Part shown: positions 1-9,675 of the stretch, piece after piece
Layout: every line of letters starts with the position of its first letter
Numbering within the stretch: the first letter of the stretch is position 1
Source: UBA5158 sp040389045
GTDB taxonomy: Bacteria; Pseudomonadota; Gammaproteobacteria; DSM-16500
Reading direction: 5' to 3'
Length of the DNA: 64,000 nucleotides
NCBI GenBank assembly: GCA_040389045.1
Contig: JAZKAT010000023.1
Span: forward strand, 1 to 64,000
Translations under genes and position numbers: made by a program
The notes under the pieces: generated by a model
Told to the model about the DNA's origin: nothing
The model's database searches: none
What the model saw: only the letters and a program-made list of their open reading frames with translations

Positions 1-75
1 ATTTTCTCTTTTTAGATTTACCTGTTAAAATAGCCAGCTATTTTGAATAGCTTTTAACAATACATAATAACAACC

Positions 76-3000
76 ATGCCAACCGCAAATCCTAACCATC
101 CACCCATACCCGCTGAGCGCGGCGGCCAAATGCAATGGGGCAATTTACATGGCGCGAGCATAGGTCTGGCATTGAGCGCTGTCATTACTGAACAGAACTT
201 GCCGGTAGTCATCATTGCTCCGGACACCTTGTCAGCAACACGTTTAGAATATGAGCTGCGGTTTTTTCATCAACACGAAAATATAATTCATTTTCCTGAT
301 TGGGAAACACTGCCTTACGATCAGTTTTCACCGCATCAAGACATTATTTCTGAACGCCTGGCGGCACTGGCTAAAATACCGGATTTAAAACAAGGCGCCA
401 TTGTGACGCCGATTACTACTTTAATGCAACGCCTGGCACCGCGTGATTATTTGGAAGGTAATACTTTTTTACTGGAAACGGGTCAGCAATTTGATTTGCA
501 AGCCGCGCGCGAGCGCTTAACGCGCGCGGGTTATCGCTATGTTCCGCAAGTACGCGAACATGGCGAATTCGCGGTGCGCGGTTCGATTATTGATTTATTT
601 CCCATGGGTAGTGACCAACCCTTCCGGATTGATTTATTTGACAATGAAATTGATACGATACGCACTTTTTCACCGGAAACGCAACGCTCGCAAGCTACCG
701 TAGCTAACATTCAATTATTGCCGGCGAAAGAATTTCCGCTGGATGATGCTGCCATCGAACATTTTCGTCACGCTTTTCGGGAACAATTTTCCGGTAATCC
801 GTTAAATTCCATGATTTATCAAGATATCAGCGAAGGCATTTGTCCACCGGGCATAGAATATTATCTGCCATTTTTCTTTGCCAAAACGCAAACGCTTTTT
901 GATTATTTTCCGGCAAACAGTTTAATCATTCAAGTTGGGGATTTAGCCACAAAAGCCGCCGAATTCTGGCAGGAAATACAACAACGCTATGAACAACGCC
1001 GCCATGACCTCACCCGTCCAGTGCTGGCACCGCAACAATTATTTATTTCTCCCGAAGAAGTGTTAACGTCCAGCCGACAGCATTCACAAATCATCATCCA
1101 GTCAACTCCCGCTCCCCATACCGCCTATAACTTTGCAACCCAGCCCGCCCTAGCCTTGAATGTGGACCACAAAACCATGCGGCCATTGCAAGCGCTGGAA
1201 AATTTTCTGGCTGGTTATGATGGTCGGGTTTTGTTTTGTGCGGAAACGACTGGCCGTCGCGAAGTGTTATTACAATTATTTAACACCATTCATTTGGCGC
1301 CTAAGGCTTACGCTTCCTGGGAAGAATTTCTTGGCGATGACGCGCCGTATGGAATAACGGTGGCGCCACTTGATAATGGTTTATCACTAGACGATCCTAA
1401 GCTTACCGTCATTGCCGAAACGCAATTGTATGGCAAACGCGTCATGCAACGTCGACGCCGCAAAACTTCCCAGCAAGATCCTGACGCCATCATTAAAGAT
1501 TTATCAGAATTACAAATTGGTTCGCCCATTGTGCATGTGGATCATGGGATAGGACGTTATCTGGGTTTGCAAACCTTGACCGTAGGAGAACAAGTCGCGG
1601 AATTTTTGACGTTAGAATACGCGGACAACACTAAATTATATGTGCCGGTTTCATCACTGCATTTGGTCAGCCGTTACAGTGGTGCCGACTCCGAGCAAGT
1701 CGTCATCAACCGGTTAGGCACGGAAAATTGGCAACGGGCCAAACGCCGCGCGGCGGAACAAGTCCGAGATGTCGCGGCCGAACTGCTGGAAATTCATGCG
1801 CAACGCGCCGCACGCGTAAGCACGCCATGCCGAATCAGCAATGGCGAATATGAAACATTTGCCGCCGCGTTTCCCTTTGAAGAAACGCCTGACCAGCAAC
1901 AAGCGATAGATCAAGTAATTGCCGATCTGATGGCGGAAAAACCCATGGACCGTCTGGTTTGTGGCGATGTGGGTTTTGGTAAAACCGAAGTTGCCATGCG
2001 CGCCGCGTTTATCGCCGTGCAAAACAATAAACAAGTTGCGATATTGGTGCCAACCACTCTGCTGGCCCAACAACACTATCAAAACTTTCTCGATCGTTTT
2101 GCCGATTGGCCCATACAAATTGCCGCACTGTCACGTTTTAAATCCGCGAAAGAACAACAGGAAATTCTGCAGCGCTTAGCCGATGGCAAAGTTGACATCG
2201 TCATTGGTACGCATAAATTATTACAACAAGACATTAAATTCAAATCACTGGGACTGGTAGTTATCGATGAAGAACACCGTTTTGGGGTGCGGCAAAAAGA
2301 GCGTTTGAAAACTTTGCGTTACGAAGTAGACATTCTCACCTTAACCGCAACACCCATACCACGCACCTTGAACATGGCGTTTGCTGGGATGCGTGACTTA
2401 TCTATTATCGCCACCCCGCCCGCGCGGCGCTTATCCATTAAAACGTTTGTGCATGAGTACCAGGACTCTATTGTCAAAGAAGCGGTGCAACGGGAAATTT
2501 TGCGCGGCGGCCAGGTTTATTTCCTGCATAACGATGTCACCACAATTGAACGTATGACACGCGAGTTAGAAAAGTTAATACCGGAAGCGCGCATTGCTTT
2601 CGCGCACGGCCAGTTACGTGAACGCGACTTGGAACAAATCATGTCGGATTTTTATCACCGGCGTTTTAATTTATTAGTGAGTACTACGATTATTGAAAGT
2701 GGTATTGACATACCTTCCGCCAATACTATTATTATTAACCGCGCGGATAAACTGGGGCTGGCGCAATTACATCAATTACGTGGGCGCGTTGGCCGTTCGC
2801 ATCACCAAGCTTACGCCTATTTGCTGACACCCACTCCCAAGGCTTTATCTTCCGATGCAAAAAAACGGCTGGATGCGATTACCACGCTGGAAGATTTAGG
2901 TATTGGTTTCACGCTTGCCACCCACGACATGGAAATTCGCGGCGCGGGTGAATTATTAGGCGAAGGTCAAAGCGGTAATATGCATGCCGTAGGTTTTGCA

Positions 3001-3513
3001 CTTTACATGGAATTGCTAGGACATGCGGTGGAAGCTTTGAAATCGGGCAAAGAACCGGACTTAAGCGCTACTCTGGCGCGTGGCACGGAAATCGATTTGC
3101 AAGTCACCGCGCTGATACCCGATGCATATTTGGGTGATGTGCATTTACGTTTACAATTTTACAAACGCATCGCCAGCGCTAAGACACAGCTTGAGCTGGA
3201 TGAAATTCAAGTTGAAATGATAGATCGCTTTGGTTTACTGCCGGCAGCGTTGAAAAATTTGTTTGCCATCACTACGTTAAAACAAGCCGCTGAAAAACTT
3301 GGCATTATTAAAATTGAAGCCAATGCCAAAGGCGGCAAAATCGAATTTAATGACAAGCCATCGGTAGACCCTATAAAAATTATCAAGCTTATTCAAAATC
3401 AATCCGCTCAATACCGCCTGGAAGGGCCTACACGTTTGCGGTTTACATTGGCGGAACATGAAATAAAAACCCGGATTACACAAGTTGAAGAAATTTTGAA
3501 TTTGCTGTGTTAA
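76..3513 (+). CDS. mfd: Transcription-repair coupling factor Mfd
   Basis: Mfd is the cytoplasmic ATP-dependent translocase that removes RNA polymerase stalled at DNA lesions and recruits UvrA. The 1145 residues are close to the E. coli length. In order: a UvrB-like N-terminal module, a CarD-like RNA polymerase-interaction domain near residues 480-540 (VHVDHGIGRY), a superfamily 2 helicase core with Walker A GDVGFGKT near residue 630 and DEEH near 730, and a C-terminal TRCF domain. The ATG at 76 keeps the full N-terminus. The 75 bases upstream are AT-rich and contain a small inverted repeat (AAAATAG/CTATTTT). The gene is followed 30 bases later by the phosphate-transport pair, with no functional link evident. 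Confidence 0.97.
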   Translation: MPTANPNHPPIPAERGGQMQWGNLHGASIGLALSAVITEQNLPVVIIAPDTLSATRLEYELRFFHQHENIIHFPDWETLPYDQFSPHQDIISERLAALAKIPDLKQGAIVTPITTLMQRLAPRDYLEGNTFLLETGQQFDLQAARERLTRAGYRYVPQVREHGEFAVRGSIIDLFPMGSDQPFRIDLFDNEIDTIRTFSPETQRSQATVANIQLLPAKEFPLDDAAIEHFRHAFREQFSGNPLNSMIYQDISEGICPPGIEYYLPFFFAKTQTLFDYFPANSLIIQVGDLATKAAEFWQEIQQRYEQRRHDLTRPVLAPQQLFISPEEVLTSSRQHSQIIIQSTPAPHTAYNFATQPALALNVDHKTMRPLQALENFLAGYDGRVLFCAETTGRREVLLQLFNTIHLAPKAYASWEEFLGDDAPYGITVAPLDNGLSLDDPKLTVIAETQLYGKRVMQRRRRKTSQQDPDAIIKDLSELQIGSPIVHVDHGIGRYLGLQTLTVGEQVAEFLTLEYADNTKLYVPVSSLHLVSRYSGADSEQVVINRLGTENWQRAKRRAAEQVRDVAAELLEIHAQRAARVSTPCRISNGEYETFAAAFPFEETPDQQQAIDQVIADLMAEKPMDRLVCGDVGFGKTEVAMRAAFIAVQNNKQVAILVPTTLLAQQHYQNFLDRFADWPIQIAALSRFKSAKEQQEILQRLADGKVDIVIGTHKLLQQDIKFKSLGLVVIDEEHRFGVRQKERLKTLRYEVDILTLTATPIPRTLNMAFAGMRDLSIIATPPARRLSIKTFVHEYQDSIVKEAVQREILRGGQVYFLHNDVTTIERMTRELEKLIPEARIAFAHGQLRERDLEQIMSDFYHRRFNLLVSTTIIESGIDIPSANTIIINRADKLGLAQLHQLRGRVGRSHHQAYAYLLTPTPKALSSDAKKRLDAITTLEDLGIGFTLATHDMEIRGAGELLGEGQSGNMHAVGFALYMELLGHAVEALKSGKEPDLSATLARGTEIDLQVTALIPDAYLGDVHLRLQFYKRIASAKTQLELDEIQVEMIDRFGLLPAALKNLFAITTLKQAAEKLGIIKIEANAKGGKIEFNDKPSVDPIKIIKLIQNQSAQYRLEGPTRLRFTLAEHEIKTRITQVEEILNLLC

Positions 3514-3543
3514 AATACACTGCCATATCCTGACGAGGTTGCC

Positions 3544-4170
3544 ATGTTAAAACGATTTCTGCCTAGCCAAGATAGTTTTTTCACCTTCTTTGTAAAATCC
3601 GCTGATATTTTGGTGCTTTGCGCTACCCAATTTCGAACCTTGCTGCAAGAATCGGCAACGCCCCAACCTAGTGTTGACAAGATTGCCGCTTATGAAGAAG
3701 AAGCAGATGGCGTTGCGCATGCGACGTTTGAGCTACTCCATAAAACCTTTATCACCCCATTTGACCGTCACGACATTCATATACTAACCAGTAATCTGGA
3801 TGACATTATTGATTTGATAAACCGCTGTGCCCAGCGTTTCCCCTTTTATAATTTAACTAGCGTGCCACCGCAATTAATTGAACTCGCGGGCTTGATGATA
3901 GATTGTTCCAAACTATTAAAAAAAGCTATTGAGCGTTTGAATACTTTAAACAAGTCCACGGAAATTTTCCAATTTTGCGAAGAAATTAATGCCCTGGAAA
4001 GTCTGGCGCATAGTGCGCTATTAGCTGGCGAAAAAGATTTATATCTGGATGAACAGGATTTCAAAACATTTTTTAAGTTAAAAGAAATTTACTCTCGCAC
4101 CAAAGCCGTCATCGACAGTTGTCAAGATGTGGCAAATATAATTAAGGGCATAGTCCTCGAGTATTCCTAA
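3544..4170 (+). CDS. PhoU-like DUF47 family protein, partner of Pit transporter
   Basis: This 208-residue all-helical protein resembles the DUF47/TIGR00153 family, distant relatives of PhoU that sit next to Pit phosphate transporters and are thought to regulate them. Supporting features are the length, the N-terminal pattern (FFTFFVKSADI), a helical central region with YEEEADGVAH and DDIIDLINRC, and no signal peptide. Its TAA stop shares a base with the ATG of the downstream transporter, so the two are translationally coupled. The ATG at 3544 is preceded by GACGAGG in a suitable position. The family call is firm; a regulatory role is known only by analogy. Confidence 0.88.
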   Translation: MLKRFLPSQDSFFTFFVKSADILVLCATQFRTLLQESATPQPSVDKIAAYEEEADGVAHATFELLHKTFITPFDRHDIHILTSNLDDIIDLINRCAQRFPFYNLTSVPPQLIELAGLMIDCSKLLKKAIERLNTLNKSTEIFQFCEEINALESLAHSALLAGEKDLYLDEQDFKTFFKLKEIYSRTKAVIDSCQDVANIIKGIVLEYS

Positions 4171-5177
4171 TGCATGCCAGTCTAACTTTAGTATTTATTA
4201 CCATTGGATTCGCCTTATTCTTTGATTTCCTGAATGGTTTTCATGATGCCGCCAATTCAATCGCAACGATTGTTTCCACGCGCGTTTTAAAACCGCATTG
4301 GGCGGTATTATGGGCAGCGTTTTTTAATTTCATTGCCTTTTTATTTTTTGGTTTGAGCGTGGCGACTACTATTGGCACGGGTTTGATTGATCCCGCAGTG
4401 ATTGATGAGCAAATGCTGTTTGCGGCGCTGTCCGGCGCGATTTTATGGAATATTATTACTTGGCTATTTGGTTTACCGTCCAGTTCTTCACACGCGCTGA
4501 TTGGTGGTTTATTGGGAGCGGGCATTGCCAAGGCCGGTTTTGCGCCATTGAAACTGGCGGGCATTACTAAGGTAATGCTGGCTATTGTTATTTCGCCTTT
4601 GCTGGGTATGGTGATGGGTTTGTTATTGATGTTCGTGACGGTGCGAATTTTCTTTTACGCCACGCCGCATAAAGTTGACGTTTGGTTTCGGAAATTACAA
4701 TTTATTTCCTCGGCATTTATCAGTCTGGGTCACGGTGGTAATGATGCGCAAAAAACCATGGGGATTATTGCGATATTATTATTTTCATCGCATTTAATTG
4801 GCGATACTTTTTACGTACCGTTCTGGGTGGTGGTTGCGTGTAACCTGGTGATGGCGCTTGGGACTTGTTTTGGGGGCTGGCGGATTGTTAAAACCATGGG
4901 GATGAAAATCACTAAATTAAAACCGGTCAGTGGATTTTGCGCAGAAACCGCGAGCGCGGTGACTTTATTTATCGCGACTATCCTGGGAATTCCAGTTTCC
5001 ACTACGCATACGATTACTGGCGCGATTGTTGGCGTTGGATCTCTGAACCGGTTTAGCGCGGTGCGCTGGGGAATTGCAAGACGTATAGTTTGGGCATGGA
5101 TTTTGACAATTCCCGCAGCGGGAGCGGTGGCAGCGCTGGCTTGGCATTTGGTGCGGTTGTGGCAATTAAGGTATTGA
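4170..5177 (+). CDS. pit: Low-affinity inorganic phosphate transporter, Pit family
   Basis: Inner-membrane Pit-type carrier that imports phosphate, usually as a metal-phosphate complex driven by the proton gradient. It has 335 residues and about ten hydrophobic segments. The two inverted Pit signature motifs are visible: GFHDAANSIATIVSTR near residue 23 and LGHGGNDAQKTMG near 190, plus GIPVSTTHT near 275. It is shorter than E. coli PitA and closer to the compact Pit proteins paired with DUF47 genes. The start overlaps the DUF47 stop (TAATG). Substrate is inferred from family; sulfate or metal specificity cannot be excluded from sequence alone. Confidence 0.92.
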   Translation: MHASLTLVFITIGFALFFDFLNGFHDAANSIATIVSTRVLKPHWAVLWAAFFNFIAFLFFGLSVATTIGTGLIDPAVIDEQMLFAALSGAILWNIITWLFGLPSSSSHALIGGLLGAGIAKAGFAPLKLAGITKVMLAIVISPLLGMVMGLLLMFVTVRIFFYATPHKVDVWFRKLQFISSAFISLGHGGNDAQKTMGIIAILLFSSHLIGDTFYVPFWVVVACNLVMALGTCFGGWRIVKTMGMKITKLKPVSGFCAETASAVTLFIATILGIPVSTTHTITGAIVGVGSLNRFSAVRWGIARRIVWAWILTIPAAGAVAALAWHLVRLWQLRY

Positions 5178-5262
5178 GTAGTTTTCCTATTGAAAAAACT
5201 GCTTATGTTAAACATAATCCTACTTACTTTCACTAAATACTATCTTCACAAAGGACGTAAGC

Positions 5263-7026
5263 ATGAAAATCGACAAAGTTATCTGGGTTGGTTTTTTTAG
5301 TATTGTGCAATTCCTATCTTCGCCAATTTTTGCAGGCATTCCGGTGTGGACTCTCACACCCTTAACACAAACTAGTTTTTCTGTCACACCGGACTCTACC
5401 GTGACCGCACAGTATCGTGTCACCAACCAATCGAAACTCACTCATATATTACAAATGCAAGCTATTGTTGGAATTACGCAAATTACCTCCAGTGGTTATT
5501 GTGCGAATCCTTTTACCTTAAGCTATCACCAATCTTGCATACTGAATTTGCAAATACAAGGCAGTACTCTACAAAATAATGTGAGCGATGCGCCAATAGT
5601 CTGTGAACAAGGCGGAGCGTTACAATGCTACCAACCCCCAGTAATTAACAGATTGTCTATCACGCTACAGAGTAAAATAAATTTAAAAATAGGTAATTCA
5701 CCTCTCAGTTTAATTGTGGGTGGCGGTTCAGGTAGCATCACGGTTACTAATCCTTCTACTGATATTACTGTTACGAATATACAAGCTAATTTAACGGGAA
5801 CTGCTTTAGCTGGAAATGTTATGCAAAATGCGAGTAACTGCATTAGCCTGGCGCCAGGTCAAACCTGTGCTTTAACTTTTTCACCTATCGCAAGTGCAGT
5901 AACATTAACAAGTTTTCCTATCGCTGGAGTCAATGCAAATCCTACGGCGGGGCAAATACAAATAGCCGCAGCAACTATTGCAACGCTTAGCGTTTCCGGA
6001 TCACCTTTGATATTACAAGCCACAAACGGAACACCGGTAACGGGCTCTTTGACTATAACCAATCAATCCAATACGGTTACCGCCATTAATATCTCTGCGG
6101 ATATTAGCGGCACATTGGCAACTGCCGGCGTAACAGAGAATAGCAGCGGTTGTAATTCAGTTCTGCCACAACAATCCTGTAACTTAGTGTTTACTCCCGA
6201 TGATCAAGCGGCCAGCAGTACGAATGTACCTATCCAAGGCAGTAATACCTCCATCGCTTCTGCAAATATTTCCGTAAATGGGCCGCCACAAGCACCCATT
6301 GCTATCACTGCGGGTAGTCCATTGGCATTAACTACTAGCAGTTCCGCTGGCAATATGACTATAAAAAATAATTCTACCACTGAAAATGCCTTGAATATTG
6401 CCGCAAATTTTACCTCTACTGCCTTAAATGGCCTGGTAACCGAGACCGGCAATACATGCAGCAGTGTCACTCCCGGGGCCTCATGCACCTTAACTTTTAC
6501 GCCAGGCTCAACAGCCGTTACGCAGACTAATTTCCCTATTCAAGGAGCTAACACCATCGTAGTGAATGGAGCTATATCAATTACCGCTCCTCCCAAAATT
6601 ATTTTTCTTACCAACGGTACATTTAATGGCAACTTAGGTGGAGTAAGCGGTGCCAATACAAAATGCAATTCAGATTCCGCTAAACCAAGTAGTGGGTTCG
6701 CTGCAGGATATACTTATGTAGCATTACTCAATGGAAATAATGCAACAGTTAGCGGCCTCAGCTATTTCCGCACCAACGGCAGCACACTAATCGCGACTGC
6801 AAACAGCGGCAATCTCGTAGGGAGAAACGCCATTACTAATTCCGTATCTACCACTCTGAACGGAGTGTGGACTGGCGGTGTTGGTAACACTTGTTCTGGC
6901 TGGACAACCAATTCAGGTGGTGTACAGGGTGATGAAGGAGAATCTGATGTAGCAACGAGTGGTTGGTACTATATAGGCACTGTTCCTTGCAATGGATCGC
7001 ATGCTCTTTATTGTGTTTCTCAATGA
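5263..7026 (+). CDS. Secreted Cys-repeat protein with C-terminal DUF1554-like domain
   Basis: A 587-residue exported protein. Residues 1-25 form a signal peptide ending SSPIFAG. The middle carries repeated beta-rich modules of about 85-100 residues, each closing with a Cys pair in the pattern C-x(n)-PGxxCxLxFTP followed by FPIxGxN (for example PGQTCALTFSP, PQQSCNLVFTP, PGASCTLTFTP); a more divergent first copy has two Cys as well. From about residue 445 to the end the sequence matches the DUF1554 pattern (FLTNGTFNGNLGGVSGANTK) with Cys residues and Trp-rich loops, a C-type-lectin-like surface domain known from Leptospira and others. Likely outer-surface or secreted. The AAAGGA upstream fits the ATG at 5263. 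Function unknown. Confidence 0.75.
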   Translation: MKIDKVIWVGFFSIVQFLSSPIFAGIPVWTLTPLTQTSFSVTPDSTVTAQYRVTNQSKLTHILQMQAIVGITQITSSGYCANPFTLSYHQSCILNLQIQGSTLQNNVSDAPIVCEQGGALQCYQPPVINRLSITLQSKINLKIGNSPLSLIVGGGSGSITVTNPSTDITVTNIQANLTGTALAGNVMQNASNCISLAPGQTCALTFSPIASAVTLTSFPIAGVNANPTAGQIQIAAATIATLSVSGSPLILQATNGTPVTGSLTITNQSNTVTAINISADISGTLATAGVTENSSGCNSVLPQQSCNLVFTPDDQAASSTNVPIQGSNTSIASANISVNGPPQAPIAITAGSPLALTTSSSAGNMTIKNNSTTENALNIAANFTSTALNGLVTETGNTCSSVTPGASCTLTFTPGSTAVTQTNFPIQGANTIVVNGAISITAPPKIIFLTNGTFNGNLGGVSGANTKCNSDSAKPSSGFAAGYTYVALLNGNNATVSGLSYFRTNGSTLIATANSGNLVGRNAITNSVSTTLNGVWTGGVGNTCSGWTTNSGGVQGDEGESDVATSGWYYIGTVPCNGSHALYCVSQ

Positions 7027-7047
7027 GTATGAAGGGATAAGTTTTTC

Positions 7048-7797
7048 TTATTTTAAATAAGTCAAATTTACCATTATTCCTTGTGTGTATAAATGATCAA
7101 GTTGGGGGCCTGAATTTTCTGTTTGATCGGAAGCGCGGCCCAATTGACTTGCACCCCAATCGGCGAATTCATAACCAACGCCAATTTGCCAATTAGGATT
7201 GATTGGTTTTTGAAAACCGATGCCTAGCGTATAGGAAAATGAAGATTCATTATGACCGCCAAAATTATTCATGGGCACTTCTTCGGCGATGAGCGGGGTA
7301 GTATTAAATCCATGGGCCCTATTGCAACTAATTCCTAAACTGACACTAATCCATGGCTCAATCCAACGCATTTGATCGAGTAAGAGCTTGCCTTTAAGTG
7401 CAACTCGAGTTGATTGAACATAGTATTGATATTTAGAATTATTAAAATCCGAGTCAGCATCATCCCAAATAATTCCTTGCAGATTAGCGTCACCCGTTTT
7501 AGCAATGGCCAAACCATATTGTCCGGATAACTGTGACAACAATCTATTTTGTAAACCAATGAAAATTTCTCCCGCTGCTAAAATATTAGTTGCTCGATGC
7601 GCGGCAAAAGTTTTTATGGTCATAGGGGCCAGAGCAATAGTTTGGGTCTCACCGGCTTTGGCCCACGCTGGGCCCGCACTAACAGAGATGACTAATGGCC
7701 AATCGACAGGATTGGCAAAGGACTCTATGGGACCACCTAAGGCATTGGCGGTAAGTAAATTAAGAATACCTGCCGTTATCAGAAGCTTGCTTCTCAT
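7048..7797 (-). CDS. Outer-membrane beta-barrel protein (small porin-like)
   Basis: A 249-residue protein with an N-terminal signal peptide (about residues 1-21) and alternating hydrophobic/aromatic beta-strand patterns, ending in LYTQGIMVNLTYLK, typical of a C-terminal beta-barrel strand. The segment GIGFQKPINPNWQIGVGYEF looks like the opacity/OmpA-like eight-stranded barrels common in Legionella and Coxiella. It is convergent with the DUF1554 protein, 21 bases away. No specific ligand or function can be assigned. The chosen start is the first Met that gives a good signal peptide. Confidence 0.7.
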   Translation of the reverse strand: MRSKLLITAGILNLLTANALGGPIESFANPVDWPLVISVSAGPAWAKAGETQTIALAPMTIKTFAAHRATNILAAGEIFIGLQNRLLSQLSGQYGLAIAKTGDANLQGIIWDDADSDFNNSKYQYYVQSTRVALKGKLLLDQMRWIEPWISVSLGISCNRAHGFNTTPLIAEEVPMNNFGGHNESSFSYTLGIGFQKPINPNWQIGVGYEFADWGASQLGRASDQTENSGPQLDHLYTQGIMVNLTYLK

Positions 7798-8013
7798 CTA
7801 CATTCCATGAATAAACTAAAACTTTATCCTACTATAATTGCACTTACTTTGAACGTTTTTTTAATACTTTTTATCGAAGAATTTACAAAACGCCGTTTAA
7901 CATTCGTTAATGAGACAAATATTTCTAATCTATTCAAAAAGATATAAATTTTCCGTGACAGAGCTCTCACCATTTAAGAGAATAATAAAATACCACTAAG
8001 GATAACGGTAAAC

Positions 8014-9675
8014 ATGGATGGTCTGCTTACTAACATCGGCCTGGCATTTCAACAAGGCCTCGCCCAAAATCAGACATCCCATATTTTTCCCGTTTCACTT
8101 ATCATTCTCGCGGGTTCACTCGATGGTACCAACAAACGCCCCTTAGCTGTTGCTTTTGGCTTTGTGATTACCTTCGTCTGTTTCACGCTTTTTTCGCGCC
8201 TACTCGTCGAAAATACCAGTCTTGATCTGGATATCTATAGGTTATGTGCATTCACGCTGATTGGCTTGTTTGGCGTGCTCATGTTTTCCGATTACCTGCA
8301 CGCCAAATTTAATCACCTCATCCATATTTTTGTTGGTGTCAGTGAAAAAAGTCTCATTGCGCAACGTAACAGTATTTCCATCGGTGTGCTGCTAGGCGTG
8401 CTGCTGGCAATAGCCTGGACACCTGGCGGAAGTTCACAGCTGGATGCTGTCATTGTACAAACTATTATTCAAAAAATTACGGTCAATGATTTTATTATTT
8501 TATTCGCATTCGCCATCGGCGTAATATTACCAACCCTGTTGATTATCATCTTGCTCAGAGCACTCTTCGCCAAAAATACGCGGCTAACCCAGAGTTCACA
8601 CGTTATACATCAATTTTGCGGCGTGATTATTTTTATCAGTATTCTCTTTACCGGGTATTACTATACTTATACCGCGCCGTTATTCACCGTGGACAAAAAT
8701 GGGGAATTAGCTTATCAGGAAACCATACGCGATGGTGTCAGCACACCCTATCCTATGCCTGATATCAGTGGAATTACCGCCTGGATTAATAGCGCTCCCT
8801 TAACTAAAAATGATTTGCACAGCAAAGTTGTGCTTTTGTATTTTTGGACTTACTCTTGCATACACTGTTCACACGCCCTGCCCTATATTATCAATTGGTA
8901 TAACAATTATCGCGACAATGGTTTACTCATTATCGGCGTCCATGCACCCGAATTCGATTTCGAAAAAAACCTGCAAAATGTCGAGCACGCAGTAGTCAAT
9001 TTTAAAATTCCTTTCCCAATTGCCATCGATAATAATTTTGTTACCTGGAAAAATTTTCATAATAAAAACTGGCCTGCGTATTATTTAATAGATAAAAAAG
9101 GCAATGTGGTTTATGAACATGTAGGTGAAGGCGAATATACCATCATGGAAAATAATATCCGCTTTTTGCTGGGATTCAACACGATTGCTTATGAAAACGT
9201 TGAGAATGAACACTCACCACTGTTAACGGCAGGCATCACACCAGAAACACATTTTGGCTCCGAACATATCAAAACTTATGCCGGTTCAACCCCACTTGAT
9301 AAAAACAATATAAAGGATTATGCCTTTCCAACTACTTTAATGGAAAGCGCTTGGGCATTATCAGGAAAGTGGTCCGTGTCTGCGAATAATATTACTGCCG
9401 CCAGCAATAACGCCGCGGTAAAAATACGTTTTCACTCCAAACAAGTTTTTGCCATCATGGGCTTCCACAGTAACCATAAAATGGCGGTTAAAGTCTTACT
9501 GGATGGCAAACCCATAACGAATGGTGCAGGTAACGCTGTGACTAACAGTAGTATTGATGTGGATAGCCCCCGACTTTATGAAATCCTGAGTTTAGATAAA
9601 CCCATGTCGGGAGAATTACAGTTGATAGCGCCTAAGGGTTTGGAACTTTATACGTTTAGCTTTGATGATCAATAA
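8014..9675 (+). CDS. DipZ-like membrane thioredoxin protein (CcdA-like TM, Trx and C-terminal domains)
   Basis: 553 residues in three parts: a CcdA/DsbD-like membrane domain of several helices (about 15-225), a periplasmic thioredoxin-like domain (about 245-400) with the redox pair C282-I-H-C285 in FWTYSCIHC, and a C-terminal beta-rich domain (about 420-553). This order matches the DipZ family, which moves reducing equivalents across the inner membrane to periplasmic thiol proteins. The membrane part lacks obvious paired Cys of the kind seen in CcdA (only isolated Cys are visible), so electron transfer across the membrane is uncertain. The 3' end overlaps the convergent gene by 7 bases. About 215 bases upstream are non-coding. 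Confidence 0.83.
   Translation: MDGLLTNIGLAFQQGLAQNQTSHIFPVSLIILAGSLDGTNKRPLAVAFGFVITFVCFTLFSRLLVENTSLDLDIYRLCAFTLIGLFGVLMFSDYLHAKFNHLIHIFVGVSEKSLIAQRNSISIGVLLGVLLAIAWTPGGSSQLDAVIVQTIIQKITVNDFIILFAFAIGVILPTLLIIILLRALFAKNTRLTQSSHVIHQFCGVIIFISILFTGYYYTYTAPLFTVDKNGELAYQETIRDGVSTPYPMPDISGITAWINSAPLTKNDLHSKVVLLYFWTYSCIHCSHALPYIINWYNNYRDNGLLIIGVHAPEFDFEKNLQNVEHAVVNFKIPFPIAIDNNFVTWKNFHNKNWPAYYLIDKKGNVVYEHVGEGEYTIMENNIRFLLGFNTIAYENVENEHSPLLTAGITPETHFGSEHIKTYAGSTPLDKNNIKDYAFPTTLMESAWALSGKWSVSANNITAASNNAAVKIRFHSKQVFAIMGFHSNHKMAVKVLLDGKPITNGAGNAVTNSSIDVDSPRLYEILSLDKPMSGELQLIAPKGLELYTFSFDDQ

Noticed and set aside
4811..5233. 140-aa antisense frame over pit
   Set aside because: Shadow of the transporter's codons; no motif or RBS.
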